From: Chitinophaga pinensis
GTDB taxonomy: Bacteria; Bacteroidota; Bacteroidia; Chitinophagales; Chitinophagaceae
Length of the DNA: 64,000 bases
Direction: 5' to 3'
Assembly: GCA_945876095.1 (NCBI GenBank)
Contig: CAMCMP010000002.1
Span: 119,457 to 183,456 of the forward strand
Positions 7,974-15,769 of the stretch are shown here, one piece after another (within the stretch, counting starts at the first letter, position 1; every line of letters begins with the position of its first letter). A model generated the notes under the pieces. It had not been told where the DNA came from, did no database searches, and saw only the letters and a list, made by a program, of their open reading frames with translations. Position numbers and translations under genes: made by a program.

Positions 7974-8816
7974 TTGAAAAGGATTTTGTTGATTCACCTG
8001 GCTATTTTTCTATTTAATATTACTGATGGTCAATCTCTTCGTCAGCCAATTTCAGCCATCTATCTTGGTTTGGGTGCTTATAGTATGCATCAAGGGGATG
8101 TATTTTCTTTTGTAAATAACCAGGCTGCTTTGGCGCAAATAAAAAATGCCACTGCAGGTGTGTATGGAGAAAGGCGATTTATGATTGCAGCTACGAGTAT
8201 GTATTCAGCTGCAGTTGCAATTCCGAGTAGCCATGGAAATTTTGGAATGAATCTGTCATTCGCAGGTTTTAAAAATTTTAATGAGTACCAAATTGGTTTA
8301 GCCTATGCTCGAAATTTGGGATCAGTGGTAGATATTGGAGTGCAATTTGATTATTATGGCTACCGAATACCAGCTTATATCAATGCCAATACAATAACTT
8401 TTGAAATGGGTGCAATGTTTCATTTAACGAATCAATTAAATGCTGGCATACAAGTTTATAATCCAATTGGCGGTAAAATGCTGAAATCAGATGAACAATT
8501 GTCTGCTATATATAAAATGGGGCTTGGATATGATGTATCCGAAATTTTAATGGTTGCGACGGAATTAGTAAAAGAAGAAAATAATCTTTTGAATTTAAAT
8601 GCAGGTGTTCAATATCAAATGGTGAAAAATTTTTTTGTAAGAATAGGAATTTCTTCAGCAACGGCTTCATCTTATGGGGGAGTTGGAATTTGTTGGAATA
8701 ATATGCGCTTGGATATTAGCGGTAGTTATCATCCGCAATTGGGCTGGTCTCCAGGATTGTTATTATTATTTAATTCAAGAAATACAATTGTTTCTCCTCC
8801 ATTTTTACCAAAATAA
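7974..8816 (+). CDS. PorV/PorQ-like outer-membrane beta-barrel protein
   Basis: The product has 280 residues, a signal peptide (about 1-19, ending TDGQ) and an alternating beta-strand pattern throughout the mature part. FVNNQAALAQIKNATAGVYGERRF resembles the NPA-type opening of PorV/PorQ-family proteins (UPF0164/FadL-like barrels), some of which are T9SS components; others are of unknown role, so the assignment is only to the superfamily. The start codon is TTG (7974-7976), giving MKRILLIHL; no ATG is available close by that would keep the signal peptide. The next gene follows after about 100 bases on the same strand and is also an outer-membrane protein. Confidence 0.75.
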   Translation: MKRILLIHLAIFLFNITDGQSLRQPISAIYLGLGAYSMHQGDVFSFVNNQAALAQIKNATAGVYGERRFMIAATSMYSAAVAIPSSHGNFGMNLSFAGFKNFNEYQIGLAYARNLGSVVDIGVQFDYYGYRIPAYINANTITFEMGAMFHLTNQLNAGIQVYNPIGGKMLKSDEQLSAIYKMGLGYDVSEILMVATELVKEENNLLNLNAGVQYQMVKNFFVRIGISSATASSYGGVGICWNNMRLDISGSYHPQLGWSPGLLLLFNSRNTIVSPPFLPK

Positions 8817-8920
8817 TAATGATTCTATTTAGTTAAATAAAATAATTGTTTTGATGGGTAAATTTTAATATTCTAATGAATATTGACTCTATCGGCTAGG
8901 AGAAAAAATAAAATTATTCG

Positions 8921-11041
8921 ATGTATATAATTCTAATGTGTTGTTTAAGAATTTCATTAAAACAATTTAGTAGGTTGAATTTTAATAATTCATTCATATT
9001 TTTTTTTATTTTGCTGATGCATCCTTTTGCTTTGCAGGCTCAACAACCTGAATATACCTCATCTGAATTAGAACAACAGTTAGAATCAGTTACAGAAAAT
9101 TCGGAGGATAATGAAACTGAAGATGATTCTTTTATTCAGTCGATGCGTCAATATCTAAAGCATCCGATTAATCTATCTACTGCTGACCTTGCTACTTTGC
9201 AGGAACTTTCGATATTTTCTGCTATTCAAATCCAGCAGCTGATTAGCTATCGCAATCGGTTAGGGATCTTTATTAGTATCTATGAACTTCAAGCCATACC
9301 AAGTTTTGATCTAAGATTAATTGAAAAAATTCGTCCATACATTACCGTTAGTAATTCGCTAAATAGTGGAGAAGAAGTAGGTAAACGTATGAGTTCAGGA
9401 ACGCATACGCTGCTCACTAGGGTAACACAGGTGATTGAAAAATCAAAAGGTTATTCGATAGACCCTCGCAGCGGAAGTAGTTTTTATTCAGGATCCAATC
9501 AAAAATATTTATTTAGATGCCAATATCAATTTAAAAATTTGTTACAGTATGGAATAGTTGGAGAAAAAGATGCTGGAGAGAATTTTTTTAATGGGGTTTA
9601 TAAGACAGGATTTGATTTTTATTCAGCACATTTTTTTGTAAGAAATATCGGTTTTATTCGCTCTTTGGCAATAGGAGATTTTACTGTTAATTTAGGTCAG
9701 GGGCTTACACAGTGGCAAAGCCTTGGTTTTAAAAAAACTTCGGAAGTAATTAATAATAAACGACAATTAGCAGTTTTAAGACCTTATCATTCTGCAGGTG
9801 AAATTATTTTTCATCGAGGAGTTGGAATTACGGTTGCCAAAAATAAAATGGAGGCCACTGCTTTTGTGTCCTACAAAAAAATAGATGCTAATGTTATATA
9901 TGATAGTTTAGGTAAGGAGGATTTTATTTCTTCCTTTCAAAATTCAGGTCTACATAGAACCTCTTCTGAGTTAATTGATAAGGGAGCTCAGCGGCAATTA
10001 TTTTTAGGTGGTAATTTGGCTTATACCTCTTCTCGATTTCATGTAGGATTCAATGGGGTTCAATATCAATTTACGCTTCCTATAAAAAAAAGATCGGATC
10101 CATATAATCTCTATTCGATTTCAGGAAATAAACTGGGCAACTACAGCATGGATTACAGTTATGGGTATAGGAATAGTCATTTTTTTGGAGAGTTAGCCTT
10201 TTCGAATGCATTTGACAAGGCTATGATTAACGGTCTGATTGTAAGCGTAGATCCTAAAGTTGATTTAAGTATTTTGTACCGAACTATTTCTAAGGGTTAT
10301 CAATCTTTATATACTAATGCATTTACAGAAAGCACTTCTCTAAATAATGAAAATGGATTTTATGCTGGAATAAGTATTCGTCCTTTGGTTGCTTGGCGGG
10401 TGGATGCCTATGCAGATTTTTATCAATTTCCTTGGCTTAAATATCAAGTAGATGTACCTTCTTTTGGAAAAGATTATTTGGTAAAGATTCTATTCAAGCC
10501 TAATAAGCAACTTGAAATGTATATTCGATATCGAACAGAATCTAAATTTAAAAATTTCAATGTCGATAATTTTATTTTATCGCCTGTTCTTCCGATACTT
10601 CGTCAAAATATTAGAATGCAAATAAATTTTAAGACAAATTCCACCTTTACCTATAGAAATAGGGTAGAAATGGTTTGGTTTTCTAATCGCTCCTCCGATT
10701 TACAAACAGGCTTTTTGATATTTTCAGATTGTATTTTTAAGCCTATGACGAAAAGATATTCAGGAGGTATTAGGCTACAGTATTTTGAAACAGATGATTA
10801 TAATTGTAGAATATATGCTTTCGAGAATGACCTTTTATATAGTTTTTCCATACCAGTTTTCTATGATAAGGGATTTCGGTATTATCTAAATTTTAATTAT
10901 GGGCTAACTAAAAATAGTACTCTCTGGTTTAGGTGGTCACAAACTATTTATAAGGATAAATCTTCTATCGGCTATGGTTTGGATGAAATAATGGGAAATA
11001 AAAAATCAGAATTTAAAGTGCAATGGCAGTTCCAGTTTTAG
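8921..11041 (+). CDS. Helix-hairpin-helix domain outer-membrane beta-barrel protein
   Basis: This is a 706-residue Bacteroidetes-specific protein. After a signal segment (hydrophobic stretch about 23-40, ending QAQQ) come an acidic stretch (about 45-65) and one or two ComEA-like helix-hairpin-helix motifs (about 85-145; STADLATLQELSIFSAIQIQQLISYRNRLG). The rest (about 170-706) is strand-rich with aromatic strand ends and finishes in FKVQWQFQF, as expected of an outer-membrane barrel. Proteins of this architecture are common in the phylum and uncharacterised; the HhH part could bind DNA (an uptake role is conceivable) or act as a protein hinge. Several early Met codons (residues 1, 6, 33) leave the start uncertain. 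Confidence 0.82.
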   Translation: MYIILMCCLRISLKQFSRLNFNNSFIFFFILLMHPFALQAQQPEYTSSELEQQLESVTENSEDNETEDDSFIQSMRQYLKHPINLSTADLATLQELSIFSAIQIQQLISYRNRLGIFISIYELQAIPSFDLRLIEKIRPYITVSNSLNSGEEVGKRMSSGTHTLLTRVTQVIEKSKGYSIDPRSGSSFYSGSNQKYLFRCQYQFKNLLQYGIVGEKDAGENFFNGVYKTGFDFYSAHFFVRNIGFIRSLAIGDFTVNLGQGLTQWQSLGFKKTSEVINNKRQLAVLRPYHSAGEIIFHRGVGITVAKNKMEATAFVSYKKIDANVIYDSLGKEDFISSFQNSGLHRTSSELIDKGAQRQLFLGGNLAYTSSRFHVGFNGVQYQFTLPIKKRSDPYNLYSISGNKLGNYSMDYSYGYRNSHFFGELAFSNAFDKAMINGLIVSVDPKVDLSILYRTISKGYQSLYTNAFTESTSLNNENGFYAGISIRPLVAWRVDAYADFYQFPWLKYQVDVPSFGKDYLVKILFKPNKQLEMYIRYRTESKFKNFNVDNFILSPVLPILRQNIRMQINFKTNSTFTYRNRVEMVWFSNRSSDLQTGFLIFSDCIFKPMTKRYSGGIRLQYFETDDYNCRIYAFENDLLYSFSIPVFYDKGFRYYLNFNYGLTKNSTLWFRWSQTIYKDKSSIGYGLDEIMGNKKSEFKVQWQFQF

Positions 11042-11157
11042 TAAAAAAATGGCCTATTCAAAAAAGCTCAATCATTTTAAGAGTCTTTATTAAGAGTGGA
11101 ATCGAGCATTTATTGATTTAATTATTCGTCAACATCACTATTAAGTCTCTTTGTAAT

Positions 11158-11165
11158 TATATTTG
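11158..11165 (+). promoter_or_regulatory. -7 promoter box of the DUF3467 gene
   Basis: TATATTTG is an exact TAnnTTTG match 19 bases upstream of the ATG at 11185. No clear -33 element. Confidence 0.5.
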
Positions 11166-11184
11166 CATCAAATAATCGAATATT

Positions 11185-11499
11185 ATGAGCAGTATACCTG
11201 AACAATCTGGTCAACTCAATATTGAAATTTCAGAAGAAGTTTCAGAAGGTACTTATGCTAACCTTGCAATTATAACTCATAGCCATGCTGAATTTGTAGT
11301 TGATTTTGTAAATGTAATGCCAGGCACTCCTAAAAGTAAAGTAAAAAGTAGAATCATCCTTACGCCTTTTCATGCAAAGCGACTTATGAAAGCGATGGTT
11401 GAAAATATAAATAAATTTGAAGCAGCCAATGGTATCATTCAAGATATGGAGCAAATTGAAATTCCTTTCACTTTTGGTGGACCAGTTGCCCAAGCTTAA
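11185..11499 (+). CDS. DUF3467 family protein
   Basis: The product has 104 residues and is cytoplasmic. The sequence YANLAIITHSHAEFVVDFVNVMPGTPKSKVKSRIILTPFHAKRLMKAMVENINKFE is the signature of the DUF3467 family, which is widespread in Bacteroidetes and has no established function. The length is normal and the promoter box at 11158 fits the chosen ATG. It converges with the DnaJ-like gene, with about 80 bases between them. Confidence 0.9.
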   Translation: MSSIPEQSGQLNIEISEEVSEGTYANLAIITHSHAEFVVDFVNVMPGTPKSKVKSRIILTPFHAKRLMKAMVENINKFEAANGIIQDMEQIEIPFTFGGPVAQA

Positions 11500-11580
11500 T
11501 TATTTTTAATTCCTGCAGTATTTTTTTATTTCATTTACTGAATTAAATCAGAAAGCAATTAATTGTTTTGAAAGATTTTT

Positions 11581-12453
11581 TTAATCTGTGGTAGCTAATT
11601 CTGTAAATAGGGCTTTTTGTTTTTCAGTTAGGTTGGTAGGTATTTTAATCGAATAAGTAATATATAAGTCACCAAATTCACCTTCTTTTTTATAGAGAGG
11701 GAATCCTTTTCCTTTTAATCTAGTCTTTGTACCGTTTTGTGTTTCGGGTTGAACTTTTAATTTTATTTTTCCACTCATAGTTTCAATGGTGATATCACCG
11801 CCCAAGACAGCAGTATATAATTCAAGATCTTCATTTAAATAGAGATCATTGCCTTTGCGTTTAAACCGAGGATCATTTGCAATAGCAAAAGTTAGGTATA
11901 GATCACCACTAGGTCCACCATTTGCACCAGGCGCACCATAACCTTTTAGTTTAATAGATTGACCATTTTCTACACCAGCAGGAATTGTAATTCGGACAGT
12001 TTTTTCATTAACATTCATGGTTTGTTGGTGAGTGGTGTAAGCATCTCTAAGGGAAAGTTGCAACTGACTGTTGTAATCCTGACCTCTGTACTTTGCTTTG
12101 CTTCGGCTTCCAGCTCCGCCAAACATGGAGGAGAAAAAATCCGAAAAATCATCGCCTTCAAAACCTCCAGTATTTCCTTGTCGTCCATTTCTTCTTCCCG
12201 ACTGCCGAGCTTGTTCATATTGATCTGAATGTTGCCAATCTTTTCCGTATTGGTCATATTTTTTCCTTTTAATAGGGTCGCTCAAAACTTCGTTGGCTTC
12301 ATTGAGTTGCTGAAATTTTTTATTGGCATCTTTATCAGTTGGATTAAGATCGGGGTGAAGCTTTCTTGCTAATTTCCGATAAGCATTTTTAATCTCGTCC
12401 TCGGTAGCAGTTTTTTTAGTCCCTAATATTTCATAATAGTCTATAAACTCCAT
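11581..12453 (-). CDS. cbpA: CbpA-type DnaJ co-chaperone
   Basis: This 290-residue Hsp40 stimulates DnaK ATPase activity. The N-terminal J domain (about 4-72) has HPD at 33-35. A Gly/Phe- and Arg-rich linker follows (about 75-125), then two DnaJ C-terminal substrate-binding beta domains (about 130-285; VRITIPAGVENGQSIKLKGYGAPG and LDLYTAVLGGDI-like). The cysteine-rich zinc finger of DnaJ is absent, which makes it a class B protein like CbpA. It stands alone on the minus strand. The 12454-12846 region upstream holds no further gene; only the pth promoter was recognised there. Confidence 0.92.
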   Translation of the reverse strand: MEFIDYYEILGTKKTATEDEIKNAYRKLARKLHPDLNPTDKDANKKFQQLNEANEVLSDPIKRKKYDQYGKDWQHSDQYEQARQSGRRNGRQGNTGGFEGDDFSDFFSSMFGGAGSRSKAKYRGQDYNSQLQLSLRDAYTTHQQTMNVNEKTVRITIPAGVENGQSIKLKGYGAPGANGGPSGDLYLTFAIANDPRFKRKGNDLYLNEDLELYTAVLGGDITIETMSGKIKLKVQPETQNGTKTRLKGKGFPLYKKEGEFGDLYITYSIKIPTNLTEKQKALFTELATTD

Positions 12454-12829
12454 GTGTAAATTGGTTAGTTATTTAAATGATTTGATCTTTATTAGTATTC
12501 AAGTAAATGATGATTTGAAATGAATAACTAATCGGTTGTGAATCTTACAAAATTAATTTTTTAAAGTGGTTTATTTCTTTGATTTTTTATCTCTATTTAG
12601 ATTATTGGCTAATATCTTAGTTAATATACACTATTGTGTTGAATTGACAAAGCAACTTTTGCACTAGTTAGATGAGTTTTAAGAATGGTTAAATGTCTTT
12701 TTGGAATTAAACAAAATAGTGTATTGTAATCATCTCAAAAGATCCTACGTTTGAATCATCCTAAATATAGACATTGCAATTATTTTATTTTTTGAATAAA
12801 ATGATCTCTTTAAAAAGAGTGATTTCAAT

Positions 12830-12837
12830 TATCTTCG
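12830..12837 (+). promoter_or_regulatory. -7 promoter box of pth
   Basis: TATCTTCG resembles the TAnnTTTG/TAnnTTCG box of Bacteroidetes housekeeping promoters and lies nine bases before the pth ATG, implying a very short leader. Confidence 0.5.
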
Positions 12838-12846
12838 CAATACATC

Positions 12847-13428
12847 ATGTCAAAATTTCTCATAGTAGGATTAGGTAATATCGGAAACGAATACGCGAAT
12901 ACACGTCACAATATAGGCTTTGACGTGATCAATGCATTGGTACAAAAACATGGAGGTAGTTTGCAAGTAGAGAAATTGGCCTATGTGGCTGAATTGAAAT
13001 GGAAAGGAAAAAAGTTAGTTTGTGTTTGTCCTACTACTTATATGAATCTTAGTGGCCGTGCTTTTAAATATTGGATGGATAAAGAAAAAGTGCTTTTAGA
13101 AAATACGCTTACCATTGTAGATGATCTTGCATTGCCTTTAGATAAGATTCGACTAAGGGCTGGCGGCTCTCCAGCTGGACATAACGGATTAAAAGATATT
13201 CAGCAAACCCTTGGTACGGATCAATATCCAAAGTTGCGATTTGGTATTGGCAATGAATATCCAAAAGGTATGCAGGCTGAATTTGTTTTAAGCAAATGGC
13301 TGAATATCGAATTACCTACCGTAAAATTGAAAATAGATAAGTGCATTGACATTATTGAAAATTTTGTTACTATCGGTATCGAGCATACGATGAATGAAGT
13401 GAATAAGTTGTCAATTAAGCCGGATTAA
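12847..13428 (+). CDS. pth: Peptidyl-tRNA hydrolase
   Basis: This cytoplasmic enzyme releases tRNA from stalled peptidyl-tRNA. It has 193 residues, the usual length. The N-terminal VGLGNIGNEYANTRHNIGFDV contains Asn11 and the catalytic His21; TTYMNLSG and the DDLALPLDKIRLRAGGSPAGHNGLKDI block, with the catalytic-support Asp and the substrate loop, are intact. The start is fixed by the promoter box nine bases upstream and by the family N-terminus. The FAH-family gene follows after about 100 bases. Confidence 0.96.
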   Translation: MSKFLIVGLGNIGNEYANTRHNIGFDVINALVQKHGGSLQVEKLAYVAELKWKGKKLVCVCPTTYMNLSGRAFKYWMDKEKVLLENTLTIVDDLALPLDKIRLRAGGSPAGHNGLKDIQQTLGTDQYPKLRFGIGNEYPKGMQAEFVLSKWLNIELPTVKLKIDKCIDIIENFVTIGIEHTMNEVNKLSIKPD

Positions 13429-13531
13429 TTTTAGTTGTAGGGTTTGTAAAATCAAGCATACATATATTTGTTTTTTAAATATGAAAGTTCTATATTGACA
13501 TTTCTTTCAAATATTTTTAATTTCAATAAAG

Positions 13532-14143
13532 ATGAAGATTATATGTGTAGGTCGAAATTATTCGGCACACGCCAAAGAGCTTGGCAATGAAATACCTGAG
13601 GAGCCAGTTATTTTCATGAAACCTAAAAGTGCCTTATTACAGAGCCATACACCCTTTTATTATCCAGAGTTTACCAATGAGCTTCATTATGAATGTGAAT
13701 TGGTATTGAGGGTGTCCAAAAACGGAAAATACATTCAGGAGCGGCAGGCTTCTAATTATTACAATGCCATCACTACGGGTATCGATTTTACAGCGCGAGA
13801 TATACAGAATGAGCTTAAAAAAAAGGGTTTGCCTTGGGAAAAAGCGAAGTCATTTGATAATTCTGCTGTTGTAGGAAAGTTTATTGATATTGTTCCAGGA
13901 TATATAGAGAAGACCATTAATTTTAGTTTTTATAAGAACAAGGAGTTGGTTCAAAAGGCCAATTCTATTGAGATGATCCATCATTTTGATTATATCGTAT
14001 CTCATATTTCTAATTATTTTTCAATCAATATTGGAGATCTGATTTTTACAGGTACACCCTCTGGAGTGGGGGAATGTGTATCGGGCGATGAATTAGAGGC
14101 CTATATTGAAGATGAGATGCTATTGAAGTTAGAGGTAAAATGA
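13532..14143 (+). CDS. Fumarylacetoacetate hydrolase-family protein
   Basis: The product has 203 residues with the FAH-superfamily C-terminal domain, which hydrolyses or decarboxylates dioxo acids with a bound divalent metal. Visible signatures are ICVGRNYSAHAKELG, PVIFMKPKSALL, ELHYECELVLRV (with the metal-ligand Glu residues), TARDIQNELKKKGLPWEKAKSFD and IFTGTPSGVGE. The size matches the single-domain YcgM/acylpyruvase-like subgroup (acylpyruvate hydrolase or oxaloacetate decarboxylase) rather than the eukaryotic two-domain enzyme. The exact substrate is not determined by sequence. Confidence 0.92.
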   Translation: MKIICVGRNYSAHAKELGNEIPEEPVIFMKPKSALLQSHTPFYYPEFTNELHYECELVLRVSKNGKYIQERQASNYYNAITTGIDFTARDIQNELKKKGLPWEKAKSFDNSAVVGKFIDIVPGYIEKTINFSFYKNKELVQKANSIEMIHHFDYIVSHISNYFSINIGDLIFTGTPSGVGECVSGDELEAYIEDEMLLKLEVK

Positions 14144-14191
14144 TAAATTGAGTATTAGTGAATAAGCTTTCTGCTATTTACTAAAAACGAC

Positions 14192-14199
14192 TATATTTG
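14192..14199 (+). promoter_or_regulatory. -7 promoter box of the tRNA-Met gene
   Basis: TATATTTG matches TAnnTTTG exactly and ends 11 bases before the tRNA. A TTTC at 14168-14171, 20 bases further upstream, is a candidate weak -33 element. Confidence 0.6.
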
Positions 14200-14210
14200 C
14201 ACCCCTAAAT

Positions 14211-14284
14211 GTCGGGGTAGCTCAGCTGGTTAGAGCATCGGATTCATAACCCGAAGGTCGGCAGTTCAAGTCTGCTTCCCGATA
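14211..14284 (+). tRNA. tRNA-Met (anticodon CAT)
   Basis: A complete 74-base cloverleaf is present. The acceptor stem GTCGGGG pairs with TCCCGAT with two G-T pairs; D-arm GCTC/GAGC; anticodon arm with CAT at 14245-14247; T-arm GGCAG-TTCAAGT-CTGCT; discriminator A at 14284. There is no encoded CCA (CTA follows). The anticodon stem shows one A-C mismatch next to the loop. The paired 1-72 end speaks against initiator tRNA; an elongator Met is most likely, although a lysidine-modified tRNA-Ile(CAT) cannot be excluded by eye. Its 3' half and terminator are copied at 14575 and, decayed, at 20594. Confidence 0.92.
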
Positions 14285-14286
14285 CT

Positions 14287-14325
14287 AAGCCTAATTTCTT
14301 TATTATTAAGGAGTTAGGCTTTTTT
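14287..14325 (+). terminator. Intrinsic terminator of tRNA-Met
   Basis: AAGCCTAA (14287-14294) pairs with TTAGGCTT (14314-14321), followed by a T-run to 14325. The GIY-YIG gene starts six bases later, so that gene lies directly behind a terminator with no room for a separate promoter. Confidence 0.85.
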
Positions 14326-14330
14326 AGTGC

Positions 14331-14573
14331 ATGAATTTTACTGTTTATATACTTTACTCCCCAACCAGTCAAAAACATTACACAGGATTTACTTCAAATC
14401 TTGAAGAAAGATTGTTGTCACATAATTGCTTGGGTAGTGGTTGGACGAAAAATCATAGACCCTGGGAGCTAATTTATACGAAGATATTTTCTTTAAAAAG
14501 TGATGCAATGGTTTATGAAAAATGGCTTAAGTCTGGTGTAGGGAGAGAATTTTTAAAATCACTTTCTCAGTAA
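14331..14573 (+). CDS. Small GIY-YIG endonuclease-domain protein
   Basis: The product has 80 residues and consists of a single GIY-YIG nuclease domain. Visible are VYILYS (Tyr6, Tyr9), the YTG segment (Tyr17-Gly19), the conserved Arg27 in NLEERLLSH, and a downstream EKWLKSG segment holding the expected Glu and Lys. Stand-alone domains of this size are numerous in Bacteroidetes and their biological role is not established. The setting is notable: it begins six bases after the tRNA-Met terminator and its stop codon is followed one base later by a copy of the 3' part of that tRNA and its terminator. The gene thus sits precisely between tRNA and tRNA copy, as expected of a homing-type element. 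Read-through from the tRNA promoter is the only obvious route of expression. Confidence 0.88.
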   Translation: MNFTVYILYSPTSQKHYTGFTSNLEERLLSHNCLGSGWTKNHRPWELIYTKIFSLKSDAMVYEKWLKSGVGREFLKSLSQ

Positions 14574-14574
14574 A

Positions 14575-14672
14575 ATCGGATTCATATCCGCCGCGGCGGA
14601 CGGCAGTTCAAGTCTGCTTTCCGATACTTAAGCCTAATTTTCTTATTCATAAGGAGTTAGGCTTTTTTAATG
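14575..14672 (+). repeat. Copy of the tRNA-Met 3' part with inserted palindrome and terminator
   Basis: ATCGGATTCATA (14575-14586) equals tRNA-Met 14237-14248. The next tRNA bases are replaced by a perfect 14-base palindrome TCCGCCGCGGCGGA (14587-14600). Then the T-arm (14602-14618) and an acceptor-like stretch return, followed by a copy of the tRNA terminator (AAGCCTAA 14630-14637 / TTAGGCTT 14657-14664 plus T-run). The D-arm and 5' acceptor strand are missing, so it cannot be a working tRNA. The same arrangement, with other T-arm sequences, is seen on the minus strand at 5225-5300 and 6115-6191. Confidence 0.85.
14630..14668 (+). terminator. Copied tRNA terminator downstream of the GIY-YIG gene
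   Basis: An 8-bp stem AAGCCTAA/TTAGGCTT with a 19-base loop and a T-run. It is nearly identical to the terminator at 14287 and would end the GIY-YIG transcript. Confidence 0.8.
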
Positions 14673-14847
14673 GGCTTTCTTTTTTGATTATCATGGCATT
14701 AGAGTTAACACTTTCGTTAACACTTTTATCCATAAACCATGATTGTTCTTCCTTTTTCCTGTAATTGTTCAGATCTAAAAGTATATCCCAAAAATTGTCT
14801 CTGCCTTAAAAAAAGCAGGGTGATGGAGTAAGAAGTGCAACCTCATA

Positions 14848-14935
14848 AGGAGTACAAAATGCTGTACAAGTTAACAAAGCATTGGTGGCCTTAAGAGTTG
14901 TTTAAAATCGCAGCTACGTTTTAAGATTTAATTGC
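14848..14935 (+). repeat. Imperfect direct repeat D, copy 1
   Basis: This matches 16829-16913: AGTACAAAATGCTGT, AAAGCATT.GTGG, TGTTTAAAAT.GCAGCTAC and flanking bases are shared. In one frame both copies read VQNAV..KKALV-like peptides before stops, so they may be remnants of a coding sequence. The two copies bracket the two NTF2-like genes. The remainder of the 14673-15138 gap holds a 45-codon open stretch on the minus strand (RDNFWDILLDLNNYRKK...) that I cannot assign. Confidence 0.55.
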
Positions 14936-15138
14936 CCAGTTGTCTTTAACAAAGGTGGTTGGACTATTTTATGAATCTAGTTATTAGAGGGTACTCCCTG
15001 ATAAATGAAGCTGTTTTTTATCCAGTTTATGATTATGACAGACAATCAATTTGATAATGCAGCATAAATTACTTTTAAATATTGATTTATTTTTAAAAGT
15101 AATATCCTATCTTACTGCTTCATCTAAATCGTATACCA

Positions 15139-15663
15139 ATGAAACAAATCACATTATTACTAATTACAACAGTATCATTATTTGCCTGTACTCCAAAACA
15201 AAACGAAACTTCATCCAATGCAGATGATGCAGCCATGGCTGATTTTAAAGAAAATTCAAAAATTATATTAGCTGGTTTTGAGGCATTTACTAAAAACGAC
15301 ACCACTACTTTCAAAGACAATATGTCAGATACAGCTAAAATAAATGGCGCGGCTTATGGTGGGGAAGCTATAGTTGGTAAAGCTGAATATACGCAAAGGC
15401 TTACTGGTTTACACAAAATATTTACCAATATAAAAGCCAACGACATTAAACTTTTACCAGGAGTAGATGAGGTTACTTTTAGACCCAATGGAGAAGTAAG
15501 GGCTTATGTTAGAATGACAGATGATGCTATCGCCAATGGAGCTAAAATTGAACACAAATTTTATGGTGTATATGCATTCAATAAAGACCATAAAATAACT
15601 AATGTCGATGAATATATGGATATAACTGGGGCAATAAATGCTGCGACTGCTCCAAAAAAATAA
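15139..15663 (+). CDS. NTF2-like (SnoaL-type) lipoprotein
   Basis: The product is a 174-residue predicted lipoprotein: MKQITLLLITTVSLFAC ends in a lipobox with Cys17. The mature domain (about 33-165) has the NTF2-like pattern (NSKIILAGFEAFTKNDTTTFKDNMSDTAKINGAAYGG ... YGVYAFNKDHKITNVDEYMD). No catalytic residue set is evident. It is similar in type to the lipoprotein at 5481, but clearly diverged. It is followed by the 314-aa gene after about 105 bases on the same strand; the pair lies between the two copies of repeat D. Confidence 0.82.
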   Translation: MKQITLLLITTVSLFACTPKQNETSSNADDAAMADFKENSKIILAGFEAFTKNDTTTFKDNMSDTAKINGAAYGGEAIVGKAEYTQRLTGLHKIFTNIKANDIKLLPGVDEVTFRPNGEVRAYVRMTDDAIANGAKIEHKFYGVYAFNKDHKITNVDEYMDITGAINAATAPKK

Positions 15664-15769
15664 TTAAATATTGAATAAATTTCAAGTCAATTGTTTGACA
15701 AAAAATTTTATAAAATTAATTAATTAAAAGAAATGTACTAAATCAATTTGTTAACTCAAAAAAATAAAA

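Noticed and set aside
14685..14806. Open stretch on the minus strand reading RDNFWDILLDLNNYRKKEEQSWF
   Set aside because: Protein-like in composition but short, without a start or a recognised family; possibly another gene remnant, not callable.
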